Of a DNA stretch of 64,000 nt, positions 35,386 through 46,180 are shown piece after piece (position 1 is the first letter of the stretch; every line of letters begins with the position of its first letter). The stretch is taken from assembly GCF_030272615.1 (NCBI RefSeq), contig NC_081409.1:652208468-652272467 (forward strand). Direction: 5' to 3'. Origin of the DNA: Cryptomeria japonica. Its lineage: Eukaryota; Streptophyta; Pinopsida; Cupressales; Cupressaceae. Below the pieces are notes generated by a model. The model saw only the letters and a list, made by a program, of their open reading frames with translations. It was not told the origin of the DNA and made no database searches. The position numbers and the translations under genes were made by a program.

Positions 35386-37205
35386 AGTGGTCATATGAAC
35401 ACTACGTGCATGTGCAAGATAAAGTACAAAAAAGTAAACATTATTTGAAAAAGGATATATCCATAAGTTGTCGGATGAAGCCCCCAGCGGTATCTGCAGT
35501 ACTCAGTTAAGAACCACAACCTACAAAACCACATGTTAGATCACAAAATCACCTAATGCTTACTAAGGAAGGTGATGAAAATTTGAGGGTAGCTATATGC
35601 CCCCCCCTATTTCGGCTTGCTAATTTTAGTGAGTTGAAACAGGGTATCATGTTTACCACTTCGAATTGTTAAAGAATATTGATGACAAATGCTCACAAGA
35701 AGATTTGATATGAGATCAAAAAATAATGGAGAATCATTTGGTAAGAAAGAGGACTAAATCTCAATTCCAACACAACAAAGAGTGTGAGGATTTGGGAGTT
35801 CTCTAACACAAGATGAAGGATGTAAATGGAAACAAAATGCAAAGAGAAGAAAAGAAAGGAAAAAAGCATGAATACACACATTGGTGATCCATGAGAAGAA
35901 TAGTGAGAGAGAAGACATGGACTTCTCGCCCCTAGATCTTGTCTAGGTGATCCATGGGAAAAGGACATGGAAAACTAGCCCCTAGAGTCTGTCTAGGTGA
36001 TCCATGTAAGGGAGGAGAGTGAGAAAGTCTAGCCTTATGCCGCTAGTTCCACTCAACCTCGTGCATGTGTGTATAAGGGAGGTTAGAAGCACCTCATAGG
36101 AGTCTATGCCTGAGTATGCTACAACCTGTATATGTATAGTACAAAAGCGTGACATCTCGCCCTAAGAGTCTGTGCTCTAGTTCCGAGAATAATCACCTTG
36201 CATAAAAGAAAAATGGAGACATCTCGCTCTAAGAGTCTGTGCTCTGGTTCTGAGAATGACCCATTGCTCAAAAAGTGTAATGTTTATGTCATAAGAAAAG
36301 TAGAACAAGGATACCTACCTTCATCACAAAAGAAGATACCCCAAAAATGCAACAATGTCATAGATCCAAGCAAGAGAGTTTTGCATTCTTTAAGCAAGGA
36401 TAAGATAGTTGGAAAGGGATATCTTGTAGTATGTGTAAAGGAGATCCTTAGAGGAGAAGAGATCTTTGTACAAAAGCCACCTATCCCCGAGAGGAATTGT
36501 CTTAGAAAAATATAACATCTTCTAGAATATGACAAAGAAGAGAATAAGAATGCAATACTTCCTTCTTTTGCGAGGTGAAAGTGATTCTTAATGAAGGATG
36601 ACGCTCTTTTTAACCCAATTGGGAGAGTGAATTCATTATGGATGTATTTTACCAAGTGCAAAAGAGGTTGTAGTCAAGGACTTACACCTCTTGTAAGAGA
36701 GAATCCTTGAACAAACAACAACAAATGCATACAAGGAATAACATCAAGTAATAAAGTTCACACCATCCACAAAATAGGAAAAAGTGGATCCTTACATAAA
36801 AATAAGGAAAGATCATTGCCTCCCAAGGATAAGGTCAATGAGAAGGACTTACACAATCTTCCAGGGAGAGATTTAGACATAAGCAAATTGTACTACATAT
36901 TCACATGAGTTCATGCAAGCAAGACATTAGTGTATGTAAAATTCTCCTCACAAGAAGTGGGTAGGATAAGAAAGAGAATACACATCTTCTCCCATATCTA
37001 GGAAAAGAGGATTCTAAAGAAAAGATGATCAATATTTCCACATTATTACCCCATAGGAACAAGAGATAACATAGAAAAATTAGGCTATTATGTTGCTTCA
37101 AAAATATGATTGCACTTGAAATTGTACCATCATGAATGACAATAAGCCCCCAGTAAATGAGCTACCAATGTCACATAATGATGAGAAACATAATAGCCAT
37201 TAATG
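35386..37205 (-). other. 3' noncoding interior with short repeats
   Basis: Sits where RT and integrase would be in a complete gypsy element, but no pol motif is readable in any frame. It contains repeated phrases: GTCTAGGTGATCCATG three times (about 35940-36006) and a ~50 bp block GACATCTCGCCCTAAGAGTC twice (about 36151 and 36212). These look like tandem expansions, not coding sequence. Confidence 0.6.
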
Positions 37206-37736
37206 TTATTTAAAGACATGATAGATTGAATGAGGTGTTTGAATATGACATGCTAAATGCTCAACTATAAGTGAGATCAAAAACATGTATAAAATGATAA
37301 AAATTGAAGAAGAAAAGTCACAAGAAATCTTAGAAGAGGGATGAGTGTAATTTATTAGAGCCTTATCCCTAGAGGAAAGGACTTTGTGATGAATAGGAGA
37401 TAAAGATTCATAAGTGGATTTAGAAATTCGAGGGGAGTCATAAAGAGATTTGTTCATCACCAATATTTCCTTATGAGGAGAATGAGAGTTGATAGAAGTA
37501 GAAGATGATTTAGTTGAAGTGAGATCATCATCACTACTAAATATAGCATTCACACTGAGAGATGGTCTTTTAGATGCTTTGGTGGGCTTAGAAAGATTAT
37601 ATCCAAATCCAAATGAATATTCATGCATGTTATGTTCTAAAGGAACTTTAATTCCTTGTTCATTTGCGCCACAACCATTTCCACTATAGCCACTCTTAGC
37701 CAAAATATGAAAACCACGACCACAACGATTAGCCAT
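37206..37736 (-). pseudogene. G-patch-like tail of the gag-protease polyprotein
   Basis: 176 codons beginning ANRCGRGFHILAKSGYSGNG, then CGANEQGIKVPLEHN and YSFGFGYN. The Gly spacing and the NEQG/FGFGY framing match a decayed G-patch, as in the gypsy element at 16.35 kb. A Ser-rich tail follows without recognisable domains. It overlaps the end of the protease ORF in another frame, so a frameshift probably separates them. Confidence 0.55.
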
Positions 37737-40426
37737 TTCAGAAAGAAAAGGTGGTTTTTCATAGAATCAAATTCTTCAGAATTAGAGGTGTGAGGAGAAG
37801 AAGTTTGAGAAGCCGCCACAAAATTATTGCTCATAGGTTCAGGTAAGACTGATTGATCTCTAGTTTCTTCCTTCTTTTTAACTTTAATCTCTCTGGGAGG
37901 AACCCTATACTCACCTATAAAGGTGGGATTAAAATCAAGAGATCCCCAATCATCTTCTGCGAGAACCTTCTCAGGATCAAAATCCCTCTCATGTGTAGAT
38001 TCGAGTTGAGAAGAATCTTCTTCAGGAACTTCAGACTCATCCAAAGAATTTTGATTATCAGAGGGTGATGATTCATCCATAGGTATCTTGTTTAATGGGT
38101 CATCACTAGAAGAGGAAGGCTTAGAAGAACTTCCTTTGGAAGTAGATGTTTGCAAAGAAGCTTGAAAATTAGTATCACCTAACAAGGTATATGTCTTATT
38201 ATTATAAATAAATTTAACTTGTCTATGCAATGTAGAGGGGACAGCTTGCATACTGTGAATCCAAGGCCTCCCTAATAACAAGTTGTATGTTAGATTTCCT
38301 GACATAACATGGATAGGAGTAGGCAAAGTAACAGGTCCCACTGTGATGGGTAAGGTGATAATACCTAATGAAGACTTAGCCACATTATCAAAGCCTCGAA
38401 TGGGATGAAAGTCAGGCTCAATAAGGGATGTATCCACATTCATCTTATGCAATAGATTAATGCTACACACATTAACGCCAGAACCATTATCTACCAGTGT
38501 TCATCTTATAGCAATGTCATTTATGATAACCACAATCATCAAGGGATCATATTGATGTTGAATTTCACTAGTAGGCAACTCATCTTGAGTAAACACAATT
38601 TGAGCTTTAGGATTCATCACAGAGTTAACCAAAGATACTATATTACTAGATGTATTAGGTTGAGGAACATTCAAATCTTTCAAGGCATCTTGTAACATTC
38701 CATGATGAGCGGAAGAAGTTTGGATCAAATCCCAAAGTGATATCTTAGCAGGGGTAGCTTTAAGTTGTTCTATGAGATCATATTCCTTACCAATAACTTG
38801 TGAAATACGTGGAGCTTGCGGAAGAATAGGTTGGGAAGGAGGAAGTGAAGTTCGGATAACTGGAGGAGGATTAGGTTGCCTATTATTTCTAGTATTATAG
38901 GTATGAGCAACCACATTATAACTCTCTCTAGTCAGTTGCTTAGCATACTCATAAGGGCTCTTAGTAGAATAACCTCCTTGCACAGTAATAATAGGTTTGT
39001 TAGGAGTGCAAAAAGAATCATTAGCATAACCACCTTGAACCACTAAGATAGGCTTATTTAAAGGTTGAGAATTTTGAGAAGGACAAGCACCTTGGACAGT
39101 GAAGAGAGGTTTGTTAGGTGTTTCATTCACATGTATCAAATTGATTGAGGATGGTTTAGAGGAATGAACAAAAGTGTTGGAAGAATTATTGATAGTCTTC
39201 TCTTGCACTAAAATCTTATCATGAATTAAATCAATTTTAGAAGAGAGACAAGGGGTAGGCATTGATGTTCTAGTAAGAAAAGTAATACTAGGAAAGGTCA
39301 TATCATCCTCTATCCTCAAATGATCTACATGGGGAATAAACTCTCTAGGAGAAGGATCAACATTACTCTCTAAAGTCTCACTTTTGAGAGGGAGATCTTT
39401 GAAAGAGATGTTAACCATCTTGCTTTGAACTAGGGTTTCCTTATGAGTAGAACCAAGTTGAGGAGAGGGAGATGATTTATTTTTAGAGGGAAAATAATTA
39501 AGATTCAAGGAAGGTAAGAAATTATCAAGGGAGTTTTCAACCTTGATTTCATCCCCTTTGGCTAGGGTTCTCTCGTGGGGTAGAGAATAATCTACACCTT
39601 CTTCTAATGGTTCATCCCAAATAGCGAAGTTGTTGAAAGGAATGTTTGAAGTATTGTCAATTTCGAGAGAGGAGATAACATTGTTTATTAATTCCTCCTC
39701 CTTAGGAGGGAGAGCATCAATAGATGTGTTAAACTCATCCTCTTTCCTCAAAATATGTTCAATATGATCTTTAGGGGAGAGAGAATTAAGGAAATTTCTT
39801 ATTATTTCATTTTCTTTCTCTAAGGGATGCTTATGGGTAAGACAAACTTTAGGAGAAGGGTAAGCATATATCATTAATTCATCATCTATAGTGGGAATTT
39901 TGTTGGAAAAGGGAATGCCATCACTAGGAAATGTAGGGATAATGTCATCTTCTTGCACAAAAGGATCCTCATGAAGGGAGTGTTTTTTAGGAGGAACATG
40001 GACATATTTCTCCAAAGATTCATGCTTAGGAAGGAGATCTTTGAAAGAAGTGTTCATAACCTCTTGTTGCACTAACATGCCCCCATTGGAAGGACCAACT
40101 TTAGGAGAAAATAAGTCAATGTCCATCAATACCTTTTCACTTAGAGAGGCATCATGTAGGGAAGGTGAAGTAACATTAAGAAAGGTGTTTATGATATCAT
40201 TCTCTTCCTCTAGGATAACTAAATAGGAAGGGCACATTTTAGGAGAATTGTCAAGATCACTCTTAAAGTCTTCAACCTTAGAGCATGGGAGAGTCTCAAA
40301 GGGATTGGTAGAAACTCTTTTAGGCACTAAAATGTTGTTATAGATGGGGGGAGGTTCTTTAGGAGAAGGAAAAATTGAAACAAGGGAAGCTAACCCATTA
40401 TCACATCTATGAAATGAATGCATCAT
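37637..40426 (-). CDS. Gag-like/aspartic protease ORF with one in-frame TGA
   Basis: Starts at a real ATG (40426, MMHSFHRC). One frame of about 929 codons is interrupted only by TGA at 38503-38501. Residues 1-500 are acidic, low-complexity and internally repetitive (SPK, LVQ, NISFKDLPLKSE, three NKPI.VQGG units). ATPAKISLWDLIQTSSAHH (about residue 557) is the conserved plant gypsy motif ahead of the protease. Directly after the TGA comes TLVDNGSGVNVCSINLL, the retropepsin active site (D-N-G), and then LPTPIHVMSGNLTYNLLLG and RPWIHSMQAVPSTLH, the second half of the protease fold. A Ser-rich tail ends in the region overlapping the G-patch frame. No nucleocapsid zinc knuckle is seen. It would supply structural/protease functions in trans or in cis for a non-autonomous element. 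Confidence 0.75.
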
Positions 40427-40739
40427 GACAACAATTTCCTTCTTTCAAATGATAACACATGCAAAATAGAAGGAAATGTTTAATGCAAGCACTTAGAATG
40501 TAGATTTATAAAATGAAACTTATGATTCAAATGAGTTCCTAAATCAGATTTGAAATTATTGATCCCAATTAAGCTATCCACAAGTTCAACTTTGAATTGA
40601 AAAATTAGGGTTTTAGCAAAAATTTCCTCTAGATTTTTTGAATCTTGCAAGAAATTAAAAATTGTAAATACAAATTTGAATTTGAAATAGCATAAACACT
40701 CAAATTTGAAAACATAAATCACAATTAGAGAAGATTGGA

Positions 40740-40758
40740 GTTCACGTCGGGTTCACCA
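40740..40758 (-). other. Primer binding site of the gag-protease element
   Basis: Coding strand TGGTGAACCCGACGTGAAC, three bases inside the 5' LTR end CACA. TGG start and position fit a tRNA-primed PBS; I did not assign the tRNA. Confidence 0.75.
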
Positions 40759-40761
40759 AAA

Positions 40762-42399
40762 TGTGTAGGAGAAAAAGTGACACTAAGCAAACAGGCCCTA
40801 ATCTCACTTTCAACCACACACTTGTGGAATACAAAAGAGCCTAGAGGTATCACACAATTGGCTACTTCTTTTTGTGGAAGAGAGAGCCACGGGATACCTA
40901 TTAGGATTTCTATTCCTTTGTTGTAATTGAAAGATAAAATGATGCAAGTTCAATTCCTAACCCCAAAATGCAAGTATGAACTAATGACAAGATTGTAGAA
41001 TTGAACTTAAACAATGGAAAGCTATAAACACAAGGATAAGACAAGAATGCAGATACATACCCGGAGTCAAAATTGGAATGAAAATGTTCAGGATGGGGGC
41101 GCGGGCGCCACTGTCCTGATACTGTTCCGGAAACTACTCCTGAAACTGCTATTTTGCACTCTGGAAAACTGTTGGAAATGTTGTCTGTCAGAAGGACCAG
41201 GGCACCCAGCGCCCCTGTCTTGGTAGGACCAGGGTGCCCCATGCCCCTATCCTAGTCTTTTGCTCTGAGATTTGGTGTGGAGTGTTGTCTCCGCCTGCTT
41301 TTCCCGGATCTGCAACTTGCGGGGTTGTCCGAATCCTGAAACCTGCACTTATATCTAAAAAGGGTATGGTGGGTAGCTATATAGGGTTTTGCCTTAGTCA
41401 AACCCCCGCTTCGGTGATTTCCACCTCCACAAATAGCCAGGTTGTATTGTAAAAGTAATGTGTGTGCAGACCTTGTGTTTGTGCAAGATCCTAAAATGCA
41501 AGTAAGCAAACTAGAGCAACCTAGAAAGTAAACCCTAATTGCTTGTAAATGATAATGTAAATGCTCTAAATCAAGATGCAAAGTGATCTAAAGCATGAAT
41601 AAGTGATATATTGAAGCTTATGCAAAGACATGAAAACAACATGAAATCATACCCAACCCCAAGGGAGGGGTACAAGCCAATCTTCAGTCGGTAATCTCCT
41701 ATTGCTCTTCAATGCCTTCAAAGCCCTAAATGGATGAATTCTTGATGGATGGATGTTGAATGTTGTTGAAGTCTTCAAAGATCTGCTCTTTCATTGCAGA
41801 GAAGGTCCTTGAAAGCCAAAATTCGGATCCTTTCAAATGAAGAAAGAGAGCTCTTATGTATGAAACCCTAGGTCGTAATTTTGACTTTTGGCCGACCTAG
41901 AGATTGAATCTCCCACCAATTTCTTGTGGTTAATCTTTATTTTATGATTGGATCGCACTCCTAAAATTTCAGGAAAAATGTCCGGGACCATGTGCACTCC
42001 GGGCGCCATGGTCCTCTCCGGGCGCCATGGTCCCGACAACTTTTCACCAAATTTTCAGGGCCGTCAGATATGATGATTTTAGAGAGAATCCTGAAGTTAC
42101 AGGTGATTTCAAGATTTTTTGACCCCCGAAATCAAGCCCCCAAGTTCAAAATAGGACTTAATTAGGGTTTTTGATTAAATGATGTATTGGAGGAATAAAA
42201 TGAAAAGGGCACACTTTAATGAAAGGGCCCAACTTTATGATATAGGAGATGATAAAATAGAACCTTAGACCTAATTAATTTAATTAATTAAGTGCTAAAG
42301 GGGAAATGCAATGCAAAATGCAAAATGCGCCAAGGCGGGTGCTAAACTAGGTGTGAAATTATACCACCCTAGCAAGTGCGTACAATTTACGACGCTACA
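40762..42399 (-). repeat. 5' LTR of the gag-protease element
   Basis: 1638 bp, same length as its partner at 33733-35370 and nearly identical. ORFs inside it are copies of the same fortuitous frames. Confidence 0.92.
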
Positions 42400-42419
42400 C
42401 TTATTATAAAAATTGTCTA

Positions 42420-43015
42420 AACAATCTATTTGAATGTGTCCTAATTTGTCTCCATGAAACCAAGCCAGGAATATTTTCTAGCACGTCACTTTTAATTTAA
42501 AAATATTCATTCATTTCATTATCATTCAAAAATGTTTCTTTTTCAATTGGTGTTTCCATGTCTACATCCACATTATTGATTTCAATTGTTGATTGATTTT
42601 CAATTTCAATTGGGGTTTCAATTTTGGTTTTACTTTCAATTTCAATTTGAGTTATACTATCATTTGGGGTTTTATTTTCAATTGGGATTTGATTTAATGA
42701 GTAACCCACTTCTACTAAATCACCAAATTGTTCATGAGAATAAACATGGGGTTGTGAAGACATACATGTATCCAATAATGGATTAGAAGATGCACCCAAA
42801 TTTAGTTCTATTATGTTTCCTTCTTCAACATTTACGATGTCCTCGATGTTCTCATCTTCTAAAACTATTGTTGAACTTGAAGCTCCAACATTGTTTAGTT
42901 GTTTAGTTCTTTCTCTTCTTTCTCATTAACTTTTTGCCTCCTTCTCTCTATTTGCTGCAATGTCTTCAACTATTAGAACCTTCCTGTTCCTCTTTCTACA
43001 TTCATTTGATCCCAT
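42420..43015 (-). pseudogene. Transposase-like gene, N-terminal part (broken)
   Basis: Begins at ATG 43015 in a good plant start context (GCCATGGG): MGSNECRKRNRKVLIVEDI then AANREKEAKS and a stop. It continues in another frame with an Asn/Ile/Glu-rich segment (42799-42497, MGASSNPLLDTC...) and SDVLENIPGLVSW just before the nested LTR element. The strand and position place it upstream of the transposase-like segment at 33671. The LTR element separates the two parts by 8.7 kb, and an intron at the junction is possible. The basic, charged start resembles the N-terminus of DNA-binding transposase proteins only in a general way. Confidence 0.45.
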
Positions 43016-43139
43016 GGCTACACCAAAATTTGAATTTGAATGGATCTCCTTGTCAAATCGATAACAAGACAAGATAAGAGAATTAATTAACAAAATATTC
43101 TCTTTGCAGATCAAACCTGTTGGATAATGATTGAATGAT

Positions 43140-44193
43140 CATTCAATCATTGAAATTTGTCTTCATGGGCCATTTTTTTTCCCAGCGGATCTTTTACAAA
43201 ATGGGTGCTCATTATTTGAGTGAAATGGGTTCCCATATTCAAATCAAGTACACATTTCTAAAAAGCAGGTGCCCATTTCACTTTCAATGGTATAAAGCGA
43301 AATGGGCAGCCATTTTATAAAAGTTGGAGCAAGAAACAACCCTCTACCTTGGTTTTGGCTTCGTTTTAGGCTTGGTGGAACCAAACCTATGCTTGGACCT
43401 CCAAAAAAATGGCTAAGGCAAAAGAATATCAGATTTTTGCCTTGGCCTAATTTTTTGAGGGCCTTCTTCATCCAATTTGATGAAACGAAAACCCATTAAA
43501 CTTCTCAATGTCTTGTTTTCAAAAATGTAAATTTAATAGTGATAAGATTATTTTTACTATTTTTGCATTATTTATTAATCAAGAGTGGTACCTAAACCTA
43601 AAATAACGAGGTTCAGTAAAACTTTAATAACTTTTTAGTTTTTTAGGTATTTAGAAAAATAAATTATATGACATCAATCTACATACAATTCTTTTGAAGA
43701 TTGAAAAAAAAATTAAAAAATATGAAATTTTCATCAAATTATGGTGGTCGTACACCCGATGTTTTGAAAATGTACTTTATTGTCAATTAAAAATTAATTA
43801 AAAAAAATATATTCAATACAAAAATAAGAAAAAAATATTCTCATCAATATTTGGTGTCTTAGGTATCGTTTCCCAGAAGGATTTGCAAAAAATCATTTAT
43901 TTGCGTCAAAAAATGGTGGTCATACACATGTGTGGTATGGTCTTGAAACATGAATTTTTAAAAGTGGTTTTTAAACATGCCTACTAAAAAGAAATTTATA
44001 CCATGTGGGTATTGAAATAAATTACATATTTGAAAAGTAGACTCTAAGCACTACATTTTCTATTCGTGAAGTTTTTTGAGATTCAATCTCTAAGTGGCTC
44101 AAATTTTGACATCAATCGATAGAAAAATTGAAAAATAGAGAAAACACTTCCACTTTTTCCCCAAAGGTGGGACTCAACTTCTTGCAGCCACCC
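43140..44193 (-). repeat. Right subterminal and terminal region of the DNA transposon
   Basis: 43150-43330 carries, in inverted orientation, the same kind of boxes as the left end: minus strand GGCTGCCCATTTCGC, GGGCACCTGCTTTTTAG, GGGAACCCATTTCAC and GAGCACCCATTTTGT. From 43500 to 44193 the sequence is A/T-rich and noncoding (with a repeated ATGGTGGTC(G/A)TACAC phrase near 43741 and 43913). It ends in the inverted terminal GGGACTCAACTTCTTGCAGC. Confidence 0.55.
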
Positions 44194-44395
44194 TTATTTA
44201 AATTCCTTTTTTTTGTCATTGCGGATGCTATATTAATTTTTTTAAGAAATTGGTATTACAAATGATTAATATGTTCATTAGTTACAATTGTGCAAATACC
44301 CTTCGAGGATAAACATAGGTGGAAAAATTTGATGTTTAAACCTCTCTTTTGTTTACGCCATTTAAATGTACTAAAGTTTGATTGAATTATTCTAT
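44194..44395. repeat. Right half of the repeat interrupted by the DNA transposon
   Basis: TTATTTAAATTCC...TTGGTATTACAAATG...ATTGTGCAAATACCCTT...ATTTGATGTTTAA matches 46003-46180. A 26 bp insertion after TTTTGTCATT is the main difference. Joined to 28316-28452 it rebuilds the structure of the copy at 45878. Confidence 0.8.
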
Positions 44396-44434
44396 TACCT
44401 ATTGATTCATTATAATTAATTAATATAGTATAAA

Positions 44435-45825
44435 TTATTTTTAATTAAAGGTAAACAATTTTTGAGGGAACCAGAAACCATGCGCAATAGATTTTGAGGG
44501 GACCCGAAACCCCACAGGTTTTGAAGGGACTCAAAACCCTCAGATTTTGCCAGGATCTAGAAGTACAACGCTGTTAAAAGAAAAGAACATCAACATACCA
44601 GCAACCAAACCACAAAATGGACATAAAATCATCCATAACACATAAACACGGGTCTTACAAGGCTCCCTTAACCTAGAGATGCTTCCATGGGTGTATCCAA
44701 GCACCTATTACCTTCAAAAATATCAAATTACAATAGATCATCATATACTCACAATCTGGACTAATGGAGTTTTGAAAGGCTCCCCTAACCTTCATCATTA
44801 GATTTAAATTGGCTCTCAAAACAAACAAATAAGGGTTTTCCCAAGCTCCCTTAACATGTAACAAAGTATTCAGCTTGCCAACAACACAACTAACCCTTAA
44901 CCAAAAAAGACAACTGGCTAAACTAGGCCCTTTAAAATTGCTAGCATCGAACTTGCTTGTGGGAAAAACAAGGCTCCCATGACCAGCACACATGAGAAAG
45001 AAAAAAAGGAAAAGAAAGCCTTAGCAACAACCAGCCCGCCTATGTTTTACCAGGCTCCCACAACCTAAAAATTTAAAACCAGTCAATTGATTCCAAATAG
45101 AACCAAGACGGATTTGAAAGGGTCCCTCAGCCCACAAAAAAATTGGGTAGTAGGGACACAGAGGACTCAGACCTTGCCATGAAGAATCACATGAGAGAAA
45201 TGAAAGGCGGCTTCAACCAACAACACAAGCAACAACATCATTTGACAGGCCTCCTCACACTATCTCCCCACCTCAATAGGGAAGAGGTCCACCTTGATAG
45301 GACAAAAGAGAAGGTGGAACATTAGCCCCAAGAACCCTCTAGGAGCAAGCTGAAACCTGACCACTCCCAACCATCGAATCTCCACCTCAATAGGAGAAAG
45401 GGCCACCTCAGAAAGGCAAGGAGAAGAGCAGCCGAGAGGCCCAAACATTTCAATCAAAGCCCGACATAGAAAAATTCCCTCCACCTCAATATGAGGACAA
45501 CCTAGATTAGAAAAAAAGCCCAAGACACCAGATCTTCCAAAAAGAAAACCTTAGCAACACTAGATCTGGCCCCAAGGGCACAAGACATCCCAAAGAGAAG
45601 GGTAACCAAAAACCCACAAAATTAGAGCCTTGAAAAACCACTTGGGTCCCAAACAAGAGGAACACACCCAGAACCTACAGCTCCCACCAGAGCGGCCCAG
45701 CAAACCTGAAGCTCAACCAAGCCTTGCTCCCTGCACATAGAGAAGGAAGAGAGTGTCCAATGCCTACAAAGAATAGGGGAGAGAAGAAAAAGAGAGCAAG
45801 GAAGGCAGAAGCTTAAAAAGCCAAC
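44435..45825 (-). mobile_element. LINE-type insertion of ~1.4 kb with 15 bp target duplication
   Basis: Flanked by identical TTAATATAGTATAAA at 44420-44434 and 45826-45840. The left edge is T-rich (TTATTTTTAATTAAAGG), i.e. an A-rich 3' tail on the minus strand, which with a long, variable-length duplication fits LINE-type (target-primed) insertion. The body is GC-richer than its surroundings and contains phrases such as GAGGGGACCCGAAACCCC and CCACCTCAATAGG(G/A). It has no RT, so it is a 5'-truncated copy or a non-autonomous relative. The open stretches at 44673-44993 and 45260-45523 show no known domain. Confidence 0.75.
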
Positions 45826-45877
45826 TTAATATAGTATAAAGTGTTAATCTCTTCTTTTTGCTAATCTTTTGCTAAAT

Positions 45878-46180
45878 TTTTTATATATATTAAGATAACT
45901 TAAATAAAGTTAAAATATCTCAATTATAAAATAATTTATTTTTTGAAATTTATTTAAATAATTAATTAAAAATAAATTATTAAACGTAAAATATAAGTAT
46001 ATTTATTTAAATTCCTTTTTTTGTCATTAATTGGTATTACAAATGGATAATATGCTCCTTAGTTACAATTGTGCAAATACCCTTTGGGGATAAACATAGG
46101 TGTGAAAATTTGATGTTTAAGCCTCTCTTTTGTTTACTCCATTTATATGTACTAGTTTGATTGAATTCTTCTAATTGTTT
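45878..46180. repeat. Uninterrupted copy of the repeat (empty-site reference)
   Basis: Continuous version of the sequence split at 28452/44194: TTTTTTATATATATTAAGA...AAGTATATTTATTTAAATTC...CCATTTATATGTACTAG. It shows what the DNA transposon's target looked like before insertion. Confidence 0.8.

Larger units (their letters stand above)
33733..42399 (-). mobile_element. Non-autonomous gypsy-type LTR element (gag/protease/G-patch only)
   Basis: 8667 bp on the minus strand. Two LTRs of equal length (33733-35370, 40762-42399; 1638 bp each) differ at about 4 of the first 155 bp compared by eye. A PBS (40740-40758) and a PPT (35371-35385) are present. Flanks CGTAT/CTTAT look like a 5 bp target duplication with one mismatch. 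The interior encodes a long gag-like protein, an aspartic protease and a G-patch-like segment, and then ~1.8 kb of noncoding DNA; there is no RT, RNase H or integrase. It would depend on a full gypsy element. It split the transposase-like gene of the surrounding DNA transposon, so it is the younger of the two. Confidence 0.88.
28453..44193. mobile_element. Candidate DNA transposon with animal-type transposase-like gene
   Basis: The borders come from three facts. A duplication TTATTTA flanks it (28446-28452 and 44194-44200; 7 of 8 if extended). The flanks join to match the uninterrupted repeat copy at 45878-46180. The ends are weak inverted repeats (left TGTGTAAGAGTAGAAAGTTG then GGTCCCA; right, reversed, GGGTGGCTGCAAGAAGTTGA then GTCCCA; about 16 of 26 matches, best in AAGTTGRGTCCCA). 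Inside lie inverted subterminal repeats, a minus-strand transposase-like pseudogene, a convergent + strand ORF, CT-rich tandem repeats and a nested LTR element (33733-42399). Without the nested element it would be about 7.1 kb. Several frameshifts show it is not autonomous now. The superfamily is not assigned. Confidence 0.65.

Noticed and set aside
36198-36661. Two overlapping ORFs on opposite strands
   Set aside because: They sit in the repeat-bearing noncoding interior of the gag-protease element. They show no domain, and one is the shadow of the other.
44207-46180. LTR pair made by the direct repeats at 44.2 and 46.0 kb
   Set aside because: The spacing suggested a small LTR element, but the repeats lack TG/CA ends, PBS and PPT. 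The sequence between them is explained by a LINE-type insertion with its own 15 bp duplication.
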